64,000 bases of DNA from CAVRQM01 sp963838805 (GCA_963838805.1 CAWISK010000009.1:186001-250000); one strand, 5' to 3'. Positions 1-10,765 are shown, numbered from the stretch's first letter. The notes: a model not told the origin generated them from the sequence alone. Made by a program: numbers and translations.

Positions 1-1247
<1,247 letters not shown>

Positions 1248-1304
1248 CCGCCCGCTTGCCGCCGCCCGCCGCCTGCGCTACTCCCCGCCGCTCACGACCG
1301 CGGC

Positions 1305-1389
<85 letters not shown>

Positions 1390-1440
1390 CCAGGCCCGAC
1401 GGCGCATGATCCCGACGGCAGACAGGAACAGAATAGAGCG

Positions 1441-2826
1441 ATGCAGGTCACCGAGACCCTCTCCGACGGGCTGAAGCGCGGCTACACCGTCGTCGTTCCC
1501 GCAGCCGACATCGAGAGCAAGCGGGCCAAGCGGCTGGCGGAACTGACGCGCGACCTGCGGCTGCCTGGCTTCCGGCCGGGCAAGGTGCCGGCGAACCTGG
1601 TGCGCAAGCGCTATGGCGGCGCCGTGACCGCGGAGGTGCTGGAGCAGAGCGTCAATGACGCGACCCGCCAGGTGTTGGCCGATCGCGGCCTGCGCTCGGC
1701 CGGGCAGCCCAAGGTCGAGGTGACGACGATCGAGGAGGCGAGCGACCTGGAGTTCAGGGTCGAGCTGGAACTGCTGCCGGACATCACCCTGCCGGACCTC
1801 TCGACGGTGCAGCTGACGCGGCTGAAATCGGAGCCGTCGTCCGAGACGGTGGACAAGGCGCTGGCGGAGATCGCGCGCCGCCAGCGCAGGCTGGATCCGG
1901 TCGAGGAGGATCGCCCGGCCGAGCGGGGCGAGGTGCTGACCGTGGACTATGCCGGCCAGGTGGACGACACGGCCTTTCCCGGCGGGACCGGGCAGGACAT
2001 GGACGTGGAGATCGGTGGCCAGGGCTTCATTCCCGGATTTTCCGAGCAGATGGAGGGGATGCGGGCGGGCGAGACCCGAACCATCCACGTGACCTTCCCC
2101 GAGGCCTATGGCGTGAAGGAACTGGCCGGCAAGGAGGCGAGCTTCACGATCACCGCCAAGGCGCTGAAGCACCCGGTGCCGCCGGCACTGGACGACGAGC
2201 TGGGCAAGGCCCTCGGCTTCGAGGGGCTGGACGAGGTGCGCCGGCTGATCACCCAGCAGGTGCAACGCGAGTACGACCAGATGTCGCGGCTGCGCATCAA
2301 GCGCCAGCTGCTCGATATCCTGGCCGAGCGGGCGGAGTTCCCGGTGCCCGATGGCATGGTCGAGGCCGAGTTCGCGCAGATCTGGCAGCGGCTGGAGGCC
2401 GACCGCAAAGAGGGCAGGCTGGACGACGAGGATCGCGAGAAGGACGAGGATACGCTGAAGCGCGAGTATCGGGCGATCGCCGAGCGCCGAGTGCGTCTGG
2501 GCCTGTTGCTGGCCGAGATCGGGCGGGCGAACGGCATCACGGTCGCGGCCGACGAGATGACCCGGGCGATCCGCAACGAGGCCGGCCGCTACCCCGGCCA
2601 GGAGCAGCAGGTGCTCGACTTCTTCCGCAAGAACCCGCAGGCCGCCGAGGGTCTGCGCGGCCCCATTTTCGAGGAGAAGGTCGTCGATTACGTGCTGGAG
2701 CTGGCGCAGGTGAGCGAGCAGGCCGTCTCCCCGGAGGAACTGGCTCGCGATCCCGACGCGCCGGCCGCGGAGGCGCAGGCCGACAGCGGCGCCACCCCCG
2801 CCCAAATGGCGGGGCAGACCGGCTGA
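1441..2826 (+). CDS. tig: Trigger factor (ribosome-associated chaperone and peptidyl-prolyl isomerase)
   Basis: A protein of 461 residues, close to the usual length of trigger factor. The N-terminal ribosome-binding domain carries the signature around LPGFRPGKVP (near residues 40-50), which docks at ribosomal protein L23. The central FKBP-type PPIase domain lies around residues 160-250 (GEVLTVDYAG, GFIPGFSEQMEGM). A helical C-terminal chaperone domain ends in an Ala/Glu/Pro-rich tail. The ATG at 1441 was chosen because the start MQVTETLSDGLKRGY matches the family and the frame upstream runs through the tRNA-Leu gene. It acts in the cytoplasm on nascent chains. Its place ahead of clpP, clpX and lon is the standard proteostasis cluster. 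Confidence 0.97.
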   Translation: MQVTETLSDGLKRGYTVVVPAADIESKRAKRLAELTRDLRLPGFRPGKVPANLVRKRYGGAVTAEVLEQSVNDATRQVLADRGLRSAGQPKVEVTTIEEASDLEFRVELELLPDITLPDLSTVQLTRLKSEPSSETVDKALAEIARRQRRLDPVEEDRPAERGEVLTVDYAGQVDDTAFPGGTGQDMDVEIGGQGFIPGFSEQMEGMRAGETRTIHVTFPEAYGVKELAGKEASFTITAKALKHPVPPALDDELGKALGFEGLDEVRRLITQQVQREYDQMSRLRIKRQLLDILAERAEFPVPDGMVEAEFAQIWQRLEADRKEGRLDDEDREKDEDTLKREYRAIAERRVRLGLLLAEIGRANGITVAADEMTRAIRNEAGRYPGQEQQVLDFFRKNPQAAEGLRGPIFEEKVVDYVLELAQVSEQAVSPEELARDPDAPAAEAQADSGATPAQMAGQTG

Positions 2827-2907
2827 GGCTGGCATGAGCCTTGTTGATCCCCAAGTAACCGCGCGGCGTCAGCCTTGGCGGCGCGTCCGAGAGAGGTTGT
2901 GGAGCAC

Positions 2908-3549
2908 ATGAGGGATCGCGATCCCGTCGAGATCTACGGCAATGCGCTGGTGCCCATGGTGGTCGAGCAGACCGCCCGCGGCGAGCGCGCGTTCGACATC
3001 TATTCGCGCCTGCTGAAGGAGCGGATCATCTTCCTGACCGGCCCGGTCTACGATCAGGTCGGCGCGCTGATCTGCGCGCAATTGCTGTTCCTGGAAAGCG
3101 AGAACCCGACCAAGGACATCGCCTTCTACATCAACAGCCCGGGCGGCGTGGTCTCGGCCGGGCTCGCGATCTACGACACGATGCAGTATGTCCGCAGCCC
3201 GGTCAGCACGGTCTGCGTCGGCCAGGCGGCCTCGATGGGCAGCCTGCTGCTCGCGGCCGGAGCCAAGGGGAAGCGGTACGCCCTGCCCAACGCCCGGATC
3301 ATGGTGCATCAGCCGTCCGGCGGCGCGCAGGGCCAGGCGGCCGACATTGCCATCCAGGCTAAGGAAATACTCTACACGCGCAGGTTGCTGAACGAGATCT
3401 ATGTCCGCCACACAGGGCAGAGCCTCGGCGCGATCGAGGCAAGGCTGGAGCGCGATTCCTACATGTCGGCCGAGGAGAGCCGGGAATTCGGCCTGGTCGA
3501 TGAGGTGGTCGCGAACCGGCCGGTGCCGGCCGAGGCCAAGGCTGCCTGA
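2908..3549 (+). CDS. clpP: ATP-dependent Clp protease proteolytic subunit
   Basis: A serine peptidase of 213 residues that forms the tetradecameric barrel fed by ClpX or ClpA. The catalytic triad is visible: Ser in GQAASMGSLL, His in RIMVHQPSGG and Asp in LERDSYMS. The start at ATG 2908 is preceded by GGAG at a suitable distance; an in-frame TTG at 2875 would add eleven residues without family support. The gene sits between tig and clpX, as in most proteobacteria. Confidence 0.97.
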   Translation: MRDRDPVEIYGNALVPMVVEQTARGERAFDIYSRLLKERIIFLTGPVYDQVGALICAQLLFLESENPTKDIAFYINSPGGVVSAGLAIYDTMQYVRSPVSTVCVGQAASMGSLLLAAGAKGKRYALPNARIMVHQPSGGAQGQAADIAIQAKEILYTRRLLNEIYVRHTGQSLGAIEARLERDSYMSAEESREFGLVDEVVANRPVPAEAKAA

Positions 3550-3813
3550 AAGGCAAGCCCCATATCCCCTGGCGTGTGACGCGCGGCACATCCGAGCGGG
3601 CAGGTCCGGCGTAGGTCGGGTTACACTCGTGTTGCACGACCGCCACGGGTGCCACCAAACGGGAGATCGGGTGACGACCGAGCCTGTTTTCCGGGCGGCG
3701 GGTCTGCCAAGTCCAAGTCTGGAACGGCGGCGCGGCAGGGTTCTTGTCGCGGCCGGCGGGTGGGGACTACAGTTTTCGTGGCGACCCTGGGGTTCCCCGG
3801 GGCAGGAGTACAC

Positions 3814-5068
3814 ATGAGCAAGGCTCCCGACTCGAAGAACACCCTGGTACTGCTCGTTCTGCGGCAAGTCGCAGCACGAGGTGCGCAAGCTCATCGCCGG
3901 GCCGACCGTGTTCATCTGCGACGAATGCGTCGAACTCTGCATGGACATCATCCGCGAGGAGCACAAGACGCACCTTGTGAAGTCTCGCGACGGGGTGCCG
4001 ACCCCCAAGGAAATCTGCAAGGTTCTGGACGATTACGTGATCGGCCAGGCCCACGCCAAGCGCGTGCTGAGCGTCGCCGTCCACAACCACTACAAGCGGC
4101 TGGCGCACGGCGCCAAGAACAACGACGTCGAGATCGCCAAGAGCAACATCCTGCTGGTCGGCCCCACGGGCTCGGGCAAGACGCTGCTGGCGCAGACCCT
4201 CGCCCGCATCCTCGACGTGCCGTTCACCATGGCGGACGCCACGACCCTCACCGAGGCGGGCTATGTGGGCGAGGATGTCGAGAACATCATCCTGAAGCTG
4301 CTCCAGTCGGCGGATTACAACGTCGAGCGGGCGCAGCGCGGCATCGTCTATATCGACGAGGTCGACAAGATCAGCCGCAAATCCGACAACCCCAGCATCA
4401 CCCGTGACGTGAGCGGCGAGGGGGTGCAGCAGGCGCTGCTGAAGATCATGGAGGGCACCGTGGCCTCGGTGCCGCCGCAGGGTGGCCGCAAGCACCCGCA
4501 GCAGGAATTCCTGCAGGTCGATACCACGAATATCCTGTTCATCTGCGGTGGCGCTTTCTCCGGCCTGGAGAAGATCATCTCGGCCCGTGGCAAGGGGTCG
4601 GGCATGGGCTTCGGCTCGGATGTGCGCGATCCGGACGAGCGGCGCACCGGCGCCATCCTGCGCGAGGTCGAGCCGGAAGATCTGCTGCGGTTCGGCCTGA
4701 TTCCGGAGTTCATCGGCCGTCTGCCGGTGGTGGCCACGCTTGAGGATCTGGACGAGGGTGCCTTGATCGAGATCCTGACCCGGCCGAAGAACGCGCTGGT
4801 CAAGCAGTACGCCCGCCTGTTCGAGATGGAGGGCGTGAAACTGAGCTTTACCGAGGACGCGATGGGGTCGGTGGCCAAGCGGGCCATCGCCCGGCGCACC
4901 GGCGCGCGCGGCCTGCGCTCGATCATGGAGAGCATCCTGCTCGGTACCATGTTCGACCTGCCGAGCCTGGACGGGGTGGAGGAAGTGGTGATCAATCGCG
5001 AGGTGGCGGAGTTGCGAGCCAGCCCGGTTTTCGTCTATGGCAAGGAGCGCGTCGAGAACAGCGCCTGA
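3814..5068 (+). CDS. clpX: Clp protease ATP-binding unfoldase ClpX, frame broken by one extra G near codon 11
   Basis: The AAA+ unfoldase that recognises substrates and feeds ClpP. From ATG 3814 (MSKAPDSKNTL), preceded by GGCAGGAG, the frame runs for eleven codons and is then off by one. Dropping one G at 3846-3847 restores YCSFCGKSQHEVRKL and joins the remaining frame without a gap, giving 417 residues, the normal ClpX length. The restored zinc-binding domain has CSFC and CDECVELC. The AAA+ core has Walker A GPTGSGKT, Walker B IVYIDEVDK and the pore loop GYVGEDVE. As written, only an internal start near 3881 would give a product, lacking the first two zinc ligands. Because the rest is fully conserved, the extra base looks like a sequence error. 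Confidence 0.93.
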
Positions 5069-5096
5069 CGCAGACGGCCGGGCGCTGCCGCCGGGT

Positions 5097-5125
5097 CTTG
5101 TTCATGGCGAGACGGTGCCGATATT
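5097..5125 (+). promoter_or_regulatory. Possible heat-shock (RpoH-type) promoter upstream of lon
   Basis: CTTG at 5097-5100 is followed after 17 bp by CCGATATT. This resembles the alphaproteobacterial RpoH pattern of CTTG, a 17-bp spacer and a CYTATNT-like element. The site lies about 140 bp upstream of lon, a well-known heat-shock gene. The -10 half is only a partial match. Confidence 0.3.
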
Positions 5126-5266
5126 CACAACGTTCATACGGCGTCTCGCGGCCGCTAACCCGTTGGGGTCCGACGCCTGCCGCTCCGATCCGAAGTCCCT
5201 GCCGATGACAGGGCACGCCCGCCGGTCCTGTTCCGGTCCGGGCGGACGGCCCTGAAGGAAGTCAAC

Positions 5267-7726
5267 ATGGCGTCATCCGAAGTTCCCGAAGCCGACAAGT
5301 CAGCGCGCCGGCCGGCGAAGCCGGTGCCGGTGCGCGGCGAACTCCTGCCGGTGCTGCCGTTGCGCGACATCGTCGTCTTTCCGCACATGATCGTGCCGCT
5401 GTTCGTCGGGCGCGAGAAGAGCGTGCGCGCGCTCGAAGCGGTGATGAAGGACGACAAGCAGATCCTGCTGGTCGCCCAGAAGAACGCGGCGCAGGACGAC
5501 CCCTCGGCCGACGAGATCTACCGGGTCGGCACGGTCTCGACGATCCTGCAATTGCTGAAGCTGCCGGACGGTACCGTGAAGGTGCTGGTCGAGGGCGGAC
5601 GCCGTGCCAGCATCAGCAGCTTCAAGGAGACCGACAGCTATTTCGAGGCGTTCGTCGAGCCACTGGCCGAGGAGGTCGGCGAGGCACGCGAGCTGGAGGC
5701 GCTGGGCCGTACGGTGGTCGGCCAATTCGAGCAGTACATCAAGCTCAACAAGAAGATCGCTCCCGAGGTGCTGGTCTCGATCAACCAGATCGAGGAGGCA
5801 TCGAAGCTGGCCGATACGGTGGCGGCACACTTGAGCCTCAAGATCGGCGAGAAACAGGAGCTGCTGGAAACCGCCAAGGTCGGCGAGCGGCTGGAGCGCG
5901 TGTTCGGACACATGGAATCCGAGATCGGCGTGCTGCAGGTCGAGAAGCGTATCCGCAACCGCGTCAAGCGGCAGATGGAGAAGACGCAGCGCGAGTACTA
6001 CCTGAACGAGCAGCTCAAGGCGATCCAGAAGGAGTTGGGCGAAGGCGAGGACGGAAAGGACGAGACCGCCGAACTCGAAGCGCGCATCAAGAAGACAAAG
6101 TTCTCCAAGGAGGCGATGGAAAAGGCGCTGGGCGAGCTGAAGAAGCTGCGCACCATGAGCCCGATGAGCGCCGAGGCGACGGTCGTGCGCAACTATCTCG
6201 ACTGGATGCTGTCGATCCCCTGGAAGAAGCGCAGCAAGGTCAAGAACGACGTGCTGGAAGCCGAGCGCGTGCTCGACGCCGACCATTACGGGTTGGAGAA
6301 GGTCAAGGAGCGCATCCTAGAATACCTCGCCGTGCAATCGCGCAGCGGCAAGATTCGCGGGCCGATCCTGTGCCTGGTGGGACCACCCGGCGTTGGCAAG
6401 ACCTCGCTCGGCAAGTCGGTGGCGCGCGCCACCGGGCGCAACTTCGTGCGCATGAGCCTGGGCGGCGTGCGTGACGAGGCGGAAATCCGCGGCCATCGGC
6501 GGACCTATATCGGCTCGATGCCGGGCAAGGTCATCCAGGGCATGAAAAAGGCCAAGACCAGCAACCCGCTGTTCCTGCTCGACGAAATCGACAAGCTTGG
6601 TGCGGACTGGCGCGGCGATCCGTCCTCCGCGCTGCTCGAGGTGCTGGACCCGGAGCAGAACAGCACCTTCGCCGATCACTACCTGGAGGTCGATTACGAC
6701 CTGTCGGACGTGATGTTCGTGACCACCGCCAACAGCCTGCGCATGCCGCAGCCGCTGATGGACCGCATGGAGATCATCCGCATCCCCGGCTACACCGAGG
6801 ACGAGAAGGTGGAGATCGCCAAGCGGCATCTGTTCGCCAAGCAGAGCGAGGCGCACAGCCTGAAGTCCGGTGAATGGTCGATCACCGATGACGGGTTGCG
6901 CGACCTGATCCGCTACTACACGCGCGAGGCGGGAGTGCGGAACCTGGAGCGCGAGATGGCCAATCTGGCGCGCAAGGCGGTCCGGGACATCGTCACCAAG
7001 AAGGTCAAGAAGGTGACCTTCACGCCGAAGAATCTCGAGAAATATGCCGGCGTGCGGAAGTTCCGCTACGGCGATCTCGAGGATGAGGACATGGTAGGCG
7101 TCGTCACCGGTCTCGCCTGGACCGAGGTGGGCGGCGAGATCCTGACCATCGAGAGCGTGATGGTGCCCGGCAAGGGCAATGTGAAGACTACCGGCAAGCT
7201 GGGCGACGTGATGCAGGAGAGCGTGTCCGCAGCCCTCTCCTACGTCCGCAGCCGCGCCGTAACCTTCGGCTTGAAGCCGACGCTGTTCGAGAAGCGCGAC
7301 ATCCACGTGCATGTACCCGAGGGTGCGACGCCGAAAGACGGACCTTCGGCGGGCATCGCAATGGCCACCAGCATCGTCTCGGTACTGACCGGCATTCCGG
7401 TGCGGCGCGATGTGGCAATGACGGGCGAGATCACGCTGCGCGGCCGGGTGCTGCCGATCGGCGGTCTGAAGGAGAAGCTGCTGGCGGCACTGCGGGCCGG
7501 GATCACCACAGTGTTCATCCCGAAGGAGAACGAGAAGGATCTGGCGGAGATCCCGGACAACGTGAAGAAGAACCTCACGCTGGTGCCGGTGGCGCACGTG
7601 GACGACGTCATCGCCCAGGCGCTGGCACGCAAGCCGGAGCCGATCGAGTGGACCGAACCCCCGGATACCGAGCCGGCGGTCGCGGCCACGGTGGTCCCGC
7701 CGGCGGCGCCTTCGCTGCCCCACTGA
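5267..7726 (+). CDS. lon: ATP-dependent Lon protease
   Basis: A full-length LonA of 819 residues. The N-terminal substrate-binding domain begins at LPVLPLRDIVVFPHMIVPLF. A coiled-coil region (QMEKTQREYYLNEQLKAIQ) follows. The AAA+ module has Walker A GPPGVGKTS, Walker B NPLFLLDEIDK and the GMKKA segment. The C-terminal peptidase carries the Ser-Lys dyad in PKDGPSAGIA and GGLKEKLLAA. A Pro/Ala-rich tail of about 25 residues follows. It degrades misfolded and regulatory proteins in the cytoplasm. The gene is separated from clpX by 198 bp with a possible heat-shock promoter. The HU gene that often follows lon is replaced here by tRNA-Val. Confidence 0.97.
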   Translation: MASSEVPEADKSARRPAKPVPVRGELLPVLPLRDIVVFPHMIVPLFVGREKSVRALEAVMKDDKQILLVAQKNAAQDDPSADEIYRVGTVSTILQLLKLPDGTVKVLVEGGRRASISSFKETDSYFEAFVEPLAEEVGEARELEALGRTVVGQFEQYIKLNKKIAPEVLVSINQIEEASKLADTVAAHLSLKIGEKQELLETAKVGERLERVFGHMESEIGVLQVEKRIRNRVKRQMEKTQREYYLNEQLKAIQKELGEGEDGKDETAELEARIKKTKFSKEAMEKALGELKKLRTMSPMSAEATVVRNYLDWMLSIPWKKRSKVKNDVLEAERVLDADHYGLEKVKERILEYLAVQSRSGKIRGPILCLVGPPGVGKTSLGKSVARATGRNFVRMSLGGVRDEAEIRGHRRTYIGSMPGKVIQGMKKAKTSNPLFLLDEIDKLGADWRGDPSSALLEVLDPEQNSTFADHYLEVDYDLSDVMFVTTANSLRMPQPLMDRMEIIRIPGYTEDEKVEIAKRHLFAKQSEAHSLKSGEWSITDDGLRDLIRYYTREAGVRNLEREMANLARKAVRDIVTKKVKKVTFTPKNLEKYAGVRKFRYGDLEDEDMVGVVTGLAWTEVGGEILTIESVMVPGKGNVKTTGKLGDVMQESVSAALSYVRSRAVTFGLKPTLFEKRDIHVHVPEGATPKDGPSAGIAMATSIVSVLTGIPVRRDVAMTGEITLRGRVLPIGGLKEKLLAALRAGITTVFIPKENEKDLAEIPDNVKKNLTLVPVAHVDDVIAQALARKPEPIEWTEPPDTEPAVAATVVPPAAPSLPH

Positions 7727-7746
7727 TCCGGGAGGTGCCGCGGCAC

Positions 7747-7818
7747 GGGCGGTTAGCTCAGCGGTAGAGCATCTCGTTTACACCGAGAGGGTCGGCGGTT
7801 CGAAACCGTCACCGCCCA
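7747..7818 (+). tRNA. tRNA-Val (anticodon UAC)
   Basis: A 72-nt cloverleaf. The acceptor GGGCGGT pairs with ACCGCCC and is followed by discriminator A. The anticodon stem TCTCG/CGAGA closes a loop with TAC. The T-arm reads CGGCGGTTCGAAACCGTC. The CCA end is not encoded. Confidence 0.95.
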
Positions 7819-7871
7819 TTCCGCCCGGCGCCTGCCTGGACCCGCGTGGATGAAGACCGTGATGCGGAGGC

Positions 7872-8087
7872 ATGGCGTCTGTCCATGGCGTATGTCCGTG
7901 GTGGATCGGATACATGCTGGCCCGTCCGCTGCGTCGCTTGCAGTGTGACCCGGCGGCCCTTCTGGCGCCCTATGTCCACGAGGGAATGACGGTGCTGGAA
8001 CCCGGACCGGGCATGGGGTTCTTCACCTTGGATCTCGCTCGGTGGGTCGGACCAGCCGGAAAGAGCAGGCAGCTAAGCTCGCGATGA
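7872..8087 (+). pseudogene. Truncated class I SAM-dependent methyltransferase fragment
   Basis: The first 60 or so codons read like the start of a small class I methyltransferase. CPWWIGYMLARPLRR is followed by the SAM-binding motif I region MTVLEPGPGMGFFTLDLARWVGP. The similarity stops abruptly after residue 65, and the frame ends in unrelated sequence at 8087. The rest of the Rossmann fold is missing, so this is a remnant. It lies between tRNA-Val and a small gene on the opposite strand. A deletion at this spot is the simplest explanation; a run of indels is less likely because I cannot find the downstream motifs in other frames. Confidence 0.55.
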
Positions 8088-8119
8088 GGCCTGTCGAGCA
8101 CGGTCCGACGCAATTGATT

Positions 8120-8470
8120 CTACCGAGGCTGCACCGATTGGTTTTCGCCGGCCGTGCCGGGCGGCGGAATCACCGGCATCGGCAACTGCGATGGCGGAAC
8201 TGGCGGCTTCGCCTTGATGCCGGGATCGACATGCGCCGGTGGGCGAATGACTCCGGTTTTCGGCACGCCGGAAGGGCCTGTTTGCGGCGGCGTGGCACCG
8301 CTGGCGGGCGGAAGGATCAGGTTGGGCGGCGTGGGCGGATTGTCCTGGCCAACCGCGGGACCGCAGAGGGCTGCGCACGCAGCCAAGCTTATTAGGCATG
8401 CCAGCCAGGAAGTCCGCCGCCGGCGCGACCCACGAGCCCGGATTGCCCCAGGGGGCGCGCTTTTCTGCAT
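8120..8470 (-). CDS. Small secreted proline-rich protein, function unknown
   Basis: A protein of 116 residues. A positively charged start (RARGSRRRRTSW) leads into a hydrophobic stretch (LACLISLAACAALCGPAVG), a probable signal peptide with cleavage near AVGQ. The remaining 75 or so residues are rich in Pro and Gly, with a tail containing VIRPPAHVDPGIKAKPP and PVIPPPGTAGE. From memory, similar Pro-rich tails occur in short exported proteins of related bacteria; this was not checked. No enzyme motif is visible. It is probably periplasmic. Confidence 0.6.
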   Translation of the reverse strand: MQKSAPPGAIRARGSRRRRTSWLACLISLAACAALCGPAVGQDNPPTPPNLILPPASGATPPQTGPSGVPKTGVIRPPAHVDPGIKAKPPVPPSQLPMPVIPPPGTAGENQSVQPR

Positions 8471-8534
8471 AGTGCATTCTCCACCCCGTCAACGGCGGCC
8501 CGGCCGGGGTGGTTCCGCAGCGCGGCGATTCTGG

Positions 8535-9506
8535 TCACGATCGCGGGCCGGCCGCCGCCGGGCTGGGCGCGGGTGCGGGCGCGGTGGGAAGAGGCGCGCG
8601 CGACAGCACGACGTCCTTCGAGTGGAACCGGCTCGGTAGATCGGAGGTCAACTCGTCCGCGGCGACTTCGACGATCACATCCGAGCCGTACGCCGGTATG
8701 ATCGAGATGGTGTAGCCGACCCTTCTCGCGAGCTCGGCGAGCGTCTGGGCAAGGTTCCTGGCTTCCGGCAGGAGCTCGACGACTAGGGTTGGCTGGCTCT
8801 GCATGAGGAGGTCAAGGGCGCTGAGCAGCAGGTCGGACTCGATCCCCTCGGCATCAATTTTGATCAGATCGCGTCCCCGGACCAGCGTCCGGAACGGGTG
8901 CCCATCCACCGTGAGCACCCTCACGCTGCTGCGGCCAGCGACCTCGGTGCCGCTGACCAGGTGGGCACCCACCGGGGCATCTCTCCTCTCGTCCGGCACG
9001 CTCAGTCCGATCAGGCGCGGTGTCGCATCGGGAATGGCCGCTGCCTGGATGACCTGGATGTGGTCCAGCCCGTTGCGTCCAAGGTTGCCGGTCAGGATGG
9101 CTGCATTTCCCGGCAGCGGCTCCAGGACCGTGTAGGAACCCTGCGCCACGCGGCCGCCGATGACGGTAAACAGCCCGACATTGCCCCCGATCTCCAGGAC
9201 GTTGCGCGACTTCGAGCACAGGCTTTTCCAGACCTCGGCCAGGATGCCCTCGTAACCCTGGATGCCGGTCCAGTAGACGGCGTCCATGACCATGAAGTCG
9301 ACCGATTGGAAAGTGATCGTCCGGTCGTCGAGCGGTCGAATTTCCGAGACCCGATCGGCCAGGCGAAACCGGTTCGCCCGCTCTGCATGTCGAACGATGC
9401 CCACGCATATGTTGCGCGGCAGGCTGCCCCGCGGAAAGCGGTGAATGCCGGCGCGAAACGGCGTGAACAGGCCGAGCGGCACCCGGCGGAGGATCTGCGT
9501 CAACAC
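8535..9506 (-). CDS. FkbM-family SAM-dependent methyltransferase
   Basis: A protein of 323 residues. The SAM-binding region is VLEIGGNVGLFTVIGG (motif I), followed by the acidic end of strand 2 in YTVLEPLPGN. The FkbM-type C-terminal element is LIKIDAEGIESDLLLSAL. This family methylates hydroxyl groups on sugars, polysaccharides or secondary metabolites; the substrate cannot be read from the sequence. The C-terminal 20 residues are Ala/Pro-rich and probably disordered. It lies on the minus strand beside the small secreted protein, with no glycosyltransferase neighbours that would hint at its substrate. Confidence 0.85.
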   Translation of the reverse strand: MLTQILRRVPLGLFTPFRAGIHRFPRGSLPRNICVGIVRHAERANRFRLADRVSEIRPLDDRTITFQSVDFMVMDAVYWTGIQGYEGILAEVWKSLCSKSRNVLEIGGNVGLFTVIGGRVAQGSYTVLEPLPGNAAILTGNLGRNGLDHIQVIQAAAIPDATPRLIGLSVPDERRDAPVGAHLVSGTEVAGRSSVRVLTVDGHPFRTLVRGRDLIKIDAEGIESDLLLSALDLLMQSQPTLVVELLPEARNLAQTLAELARRVGYTISIIPAYGSDVIVEVAADELTSDLPSRFHSKDVVLSRAPLPTAPAPAPSPAAAGPRS

Positions 9507-9681
9507 CCGACGACATCCAGCTGCGAGAGCCGATAGGCTTGCATGTCCATGTCCTGGCCGCCTGTCGAGACCGTTCAGTCTGCCGGCACCGTCCGGTGTG
9601 AGCGCCTGTCGCAGTGGCGCTCGTTGAATTGCCTCCAGAGACGCCCAGATCGCAAGTGTGCCATCATCTCAGGAGCCACGA

Positions 9682-10116
9682 ATGAGGATCCGTGTGATTG
9701 TGCCGCTGGCGCTTTGTCTCCTCGGCGGAGTGGTCCGGGCTGACGAGGCGACACCCGTGGCGCCGGCCGACCGAGCGGCAATCCAGCAGGTGATCCAGAC
9801 GCAACTCGAGGCGTTCCGCCGCGACGATGGCCCGGGGGCGTTCGCGGAGGCTTCTCCCGGCATACAGGCGCAGTTTGGCGGCGATCCGGCCGCCTTCATG
9901 GACATGGTTCGCCGCGGTTACCAGCCAGTCTATCGGCCGCAGACCACGGCATTCGGCCCGGTCGTCGGGCGGGACGGGCATGTGGTGCAGACGCTCGACA
10001 TCACCGGCCCGGACGGGGGCGGTCATCAGGCGCTGTATTTCATGGAGCACGAGACGGACGGCACCTGGCGGATCAGCGGCTGCGTGCTGACGGATAAAGG
10101 CACCGTCGGAGCCTGA
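9682..10116 (+). CDS. DUF4864-like exported protein
   Basis: A protein of 144 residues. It has a clear signal peptide (MRIRVIVPLALCLLGGVVRA, cleavage near VRA-DE), then an NTF2-like fold typical of DUF4864: AAIQQVIQTQLEAFRRDDG, SPGIQAQFGGD, MVRRGYQPVYRP and a C-terminal WRISGCVLT. The ATG at 9682 follows AGGAGC at good spacing; an upstream in-frame start at 9658 would place charged residues before the signal peptide. It is a predicted periplasmic protein of unknown role. Confidence 0.8.
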   Translation: MRIRVIVPLALCLLGGVVRADEATPVAPADRAAIQQVIQTQLEAFRRDDGPGAFAEASPGIQAQFGGDPAAFMDMVRRGYQPVYRPQTTAFGPVVGRDGHVVQTLDITGPDGGGHQALYFMEHETDGTWRISGCVLTDKGTVGA

Positions 10117-10176
10117 ACGCCGCGCCAGGCGCTTGACGGGTTGCCGGCCCGGTTCTAAGTGCTGCGCCCTGCCGCA

Positions 10177-10253
<77 letters not shown>

Positions 10254-10399
10254 GCGGCAGGATTTCCCCCAGCGCCGCACAGGCTCAGGAGCCGTGGACG
10301 ACGAGGGTTCCGCCCTATGGCGCGCGGCGGCGCTTGCGCTATGGTGCGGCCGCGCTGCGGTGCGGCAATGACGCCAGGCGCCGAGAGATAGGTGAGGCG

Positions 10400-10765
10400 A
10401 TGCCTTCGGTCCTGGCCGGCTACTTTCCGATCCTGGTGTTCATCGCCATTGCGGCGGTGATCGGCCTGGCCCTGGTCGGGGGCTCGCTGCTGGCGGCACG
10501 GCAGAAACCGTATCCCGAGAAGGTCTCGGCCTATGAGTGCGGCTTCGAGGCGTTCGACGACGCCCGCCGCCGGTTCGACGTGCGGTTCTACCTGGTCGCC
10601 ATCCTGTTCATCATCTTCGACCTGGAGGTGGCGTTCCTGTTCCCCTGGGCGGTCAGCCTGTCGGAGATCGGGCTGTTCGGGTTCCTGTCGATGCTGGTCT
10701 TCCTTGCGGTGCTGACCATCGGCTTCATATATGAGTGGAACAAGGGCGCGCTTGACTGGGAATGA
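10400..10765 (+). CDS. nuoA: NADH-quinone oxidoreductase subunit A
   Basis: A membrane subunit of complex I with 121 residues and three hydrophobic segments. The family loop YECGFEAFDDARRRFDVRFY, with the redox-switch region cysteine, is intact. The start at ATG 10400 gives the compact family length. First gene of the nuoA-N operon; nuoB follows after 40 bp. Confidence 0.96.
   Translation: MPSVLAGYFPILVFIAIAAVIGLALVGGSLLAARQKPYPEKVSAYECGFEAFDDARRRFDVRFYLVAILFIIFDLEVAFLFPWAVSLSEIGLFGFLSMLVFLAVLTIGFIYEWNKGALDWE

Noticed and set aside
3814..3900. Programmed frameshift in clpX
   Set aside because: No slippery heptamer or pause structure is seen, the family does not use frameshifting, and similar extra bases occur in unrelated genes.
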